28,961 bases of DNA from a virus, in IMG/VR virus record IMGVR_UViG_3300042691_016530, positions 1 to 28,961 of that record; one strand, given 5' to 3'. This document shows positions 27,845 to 28,961 of this stretch, one piece after another. Within the stretch, counting starts at the first letter, position 1; every line of letters starts with the position of its first letter. The notes beneath the pieces are model-generated. The model did no database searches. It saw only the letters and a list, made by a program, of their open reading frames with translations, and was not told the DNA's origin. A program made the position numbers and the translations under genes.

Positions 27845-28961
27845 ATGCCAGGAATGAATATGATGAATCACCCTCATCCAGATGATCAAGAAGCCGCAAT
27901 GGCCCGTGCCGATCTTTATAAGATGGCCAACTATAGCTTCAAGCTATTTAAAATGATCAAAGACGGTGACCAACTAGAAGGTTGGGTACAAGCTAAAGTT
28001 ACTAAAGCAGCTGACTATATTGCCAGCGTTTATCACTATATGGAATACGAAATGAAATTTAGTGAGTATGGCAATAAAATTGAAAATGCTGACATGTACA
28101 CCGAAGCAGTACGCACAGAATTCAAAAAGAAATTGAATGAAGCTAAAGTTAAGTTAGAAAAATTAAAAGAAAAAAATCAAAAAGATTTAGACGAAGTTTT
28201 TAGTTCTGACGACAAAGTAGGTTCTGAAAAGAAAACCCGTACAGGTGTAGCAACAAAAACTAGTACTGGTTTAGTTCATAAGAATACTAGTTATAAAGAC
28301 GGCGAAGACGAGATTGCCACAAATGCTAAATCAGGCAAGGGCAAAGCAAGCCATGCTAAGGGAAAATCAGCTGCTGAAAAGAAATCACAAGCTCCAAAAC
28401 TAAAGCAAAGTCCAAAGAGTGCTAAGACTTGGGGCATGAAGGATAACGAAAAATTTGACAATAGAGATAAAGAAGTGAAAGAAGGCATGGCTCCTAGTTC
28501 ACCTGACGGAGCAACAGCTCCTCCGCCAAAGGGCAAAGACGGCCAGTATCCTGTTGTAACATCAGGACCACACAAAGGCAAGCGTTGGAGTCCTAAAACT
28601 CCTGGCCCAACTAATCCTGCAATGAAAGAAGCTGTCAAATCTAAAAAGGGAGACGGCAATCTAGCTAACAATGCTAAACCTTACGATAAAGTAACACAAG
28701 GTGATGTTGTTGCTGGTCGTTTAGGCAAAGACGAAAAAGGCGGTAAGGATAAAAAAGTTAAAGAAACAGCAATAAGTGGTGCACCACAAAAATCTGGAAT
28801 TCCGGCAACCGCAAAAACTACAGTACCAGGAATGCGAGCCACACCACAAGATCTAAAGAAAGCAGGCGCAAGTGCGGCACTTGGCGAAGGCAAATGTAAT
28901 CACACTGCCAAAGGTAAGTCATGCCCAGTACACGGTATGAAAGAATGTGGTAGTATGTATG
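27845..28961 (+). CDS. Virion-type structural protein, 3' end outside the window
   Basis: The frame from the ATG at 27845 is open to the last base, giving at least 372 residues. Shine-Dalgarno ACGGAG and late promoter upstream. Residues ~15-125 form a charged helical domain (ARADLYKMANYSFKLFKM, LEGWVQAKVTKAADYI, YHYMEYEMKFSEYGNK) that I recall in structural proteins of marine T4-like phages. From ~125 the chain is very Lys/Gly/Ser/Pro-rich and probably disordered. Near the window edge a Cys/His cluster appears: C-N-H, then C-P-V-H-G-M-K-E-C, a possible small zinc site. The other frames in this region are shadows. Function not known; a head or core protein is a guess. Confidence 0.75.
   Translation, partial: MPGMNMMNHPHPDDQEAAMARADLYKMANYSFKLFKMIKDGDQLEGWVQAKVTKAADYIASVYHYMEYEMKFSEYGNKIENADMYTEAVRTEFKKKLNEAKVKLEKLKEKNQKDLDEVFSSDDKVGSEKKTRTGVATKTSTGLVHKNTSYKDGEDEIATNAKSGKGKASHAKGKSAAEKKSQAPKLKQSPKSAKTWGMKDNEKFDNRDKEVKEGMAPSSPDGATAPPPKGKDGQYPVVTSGPHKGKRWSPKTPGPTNPAMKEAVKSKKGDGNLANNAKPYDKVTQGDVVAGRLGKDEKGGKDKKVKETAISGAPQKSGIPATAKTTVPGMRATPQDLKKAGASAALGEGKCNHTAKGKSCPVHGMKECGSMY

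Noticed and set aside
28291-28893. Two minus-strand open frames (28291-28671 and 28681-28893)
   Set aside because: They lie opposite the open plus-strand gene 27845-28961, which has a Shine-Dalgarno, a late promoter and a phage-like protein. They show no own signals and are shadows.
1-28961. CRISPR arrays, tRNAs, insertion sequences, attachment sites
   Set aside because: I looked for regular spaced repeats, tRNA cloverleaf consensus segments and transposase motifs and saw none. A tRNAscan-SE and repeat search would be decisive.

Overview
This window looks like part of the genome of a T4-like (Straboviridae/Kyanoviridae-type) tailed phage of an aquatic, probably proteobacterial, host. The evidence is a T4 gp44-type clamp loader, a dCMP deaminase, PhoH, a gp31/GroES-type co-chaperonin, TAAATA late-promoter motifs, very tight packing with ATGA stop/start overlaps, and a block of proteins of the kind seen in marine cyanophage and pelagiphage myoviruses. 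Base composition is AT-rich by eye. I see no integrase, tRNA, CRISPR array or IS element, and no gene-free stretch longer than 300 bases. The host assignment is inference; the 7Fe ferredoxin, ClpA and Dps fit a proteobacterium better than a cyanobacterium.

Layout. (1) 1-9142, adhesion/tail region: two tandem subtilisin-family proteases (the first cut by the window edge), a 1268-residue Ig-like tail or baseplate protein, a 544-residue beta-repeat fibre-like protein and a 77-residue partner. (2) 9152-10666: a small protein resembling one piece of the bacterial DNA polymerase III alpha palm, a 69-residue protein, a GroES-like co-chaperonin and a MazG-like NTP pyrophosphohydrolase, closed by a hairpin terminator. 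(3) 10713-13562, replication/nucleotide operon: small protein, TagD-like cytidylyltransferase, zinc-ribbon membrane protein, small protein, gp44 clamp loader, FdxA-type ferredoxin and dCMP deaminase, mostly joined by 4-base overlaps. It converges on phoH, the only minus-strand gene, at a shared bidirectional terminator. (4) 14454-18595: two proteins of unknown function, then a membrane/lysis cassette with an i-spanin-like protein, two small lipoproteins, a DUF4337-like membrane protein, a class 3 lipase and a three-TM holin with an FG-rich tail. (5) 18630-22820, proteostasis operon: DnaJ, peptide deformylase, a ClpA-like unfoldase and an unknown protein. (6) 22904-28961, virion/injected-protein-like block: small protein, nucleotidyltransferase fusion, Dps, small protein, HExxH metalloprotease fusion, GH19 endolysin, small basic protein and a structural-like protein that runs off the window and is still open at the end.

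Regulation. Two expression classes can be read. Host sigma70-like promoters (TTGACT-17-TATAAT before dnaJ; TAGACA-17-TATAAT before 10713; a weaker TTGACA-17-TAAACT before 9152) place the predicted start site on the ATG itself, and these genes lack a Shine-Dalgarno, so leaderless mRNAs are likely. T4-late-like motifs (CGATAAATA before 14454, 22904 and 27845; TTAAATAC before 3475 and phoH) precede structural or late genes. In two places a promoter is nested inside a terminator-type hairpin.

The points I rate highest are the nested terminator/promoter and leaderless-start design, the DnaE-palm fragment, the FdxA gene inside the replication operon, the lipase in the lysis cassette, and the shared N-terminal peptides on three late proteins that resemble T4 capsid-targeting sequences.
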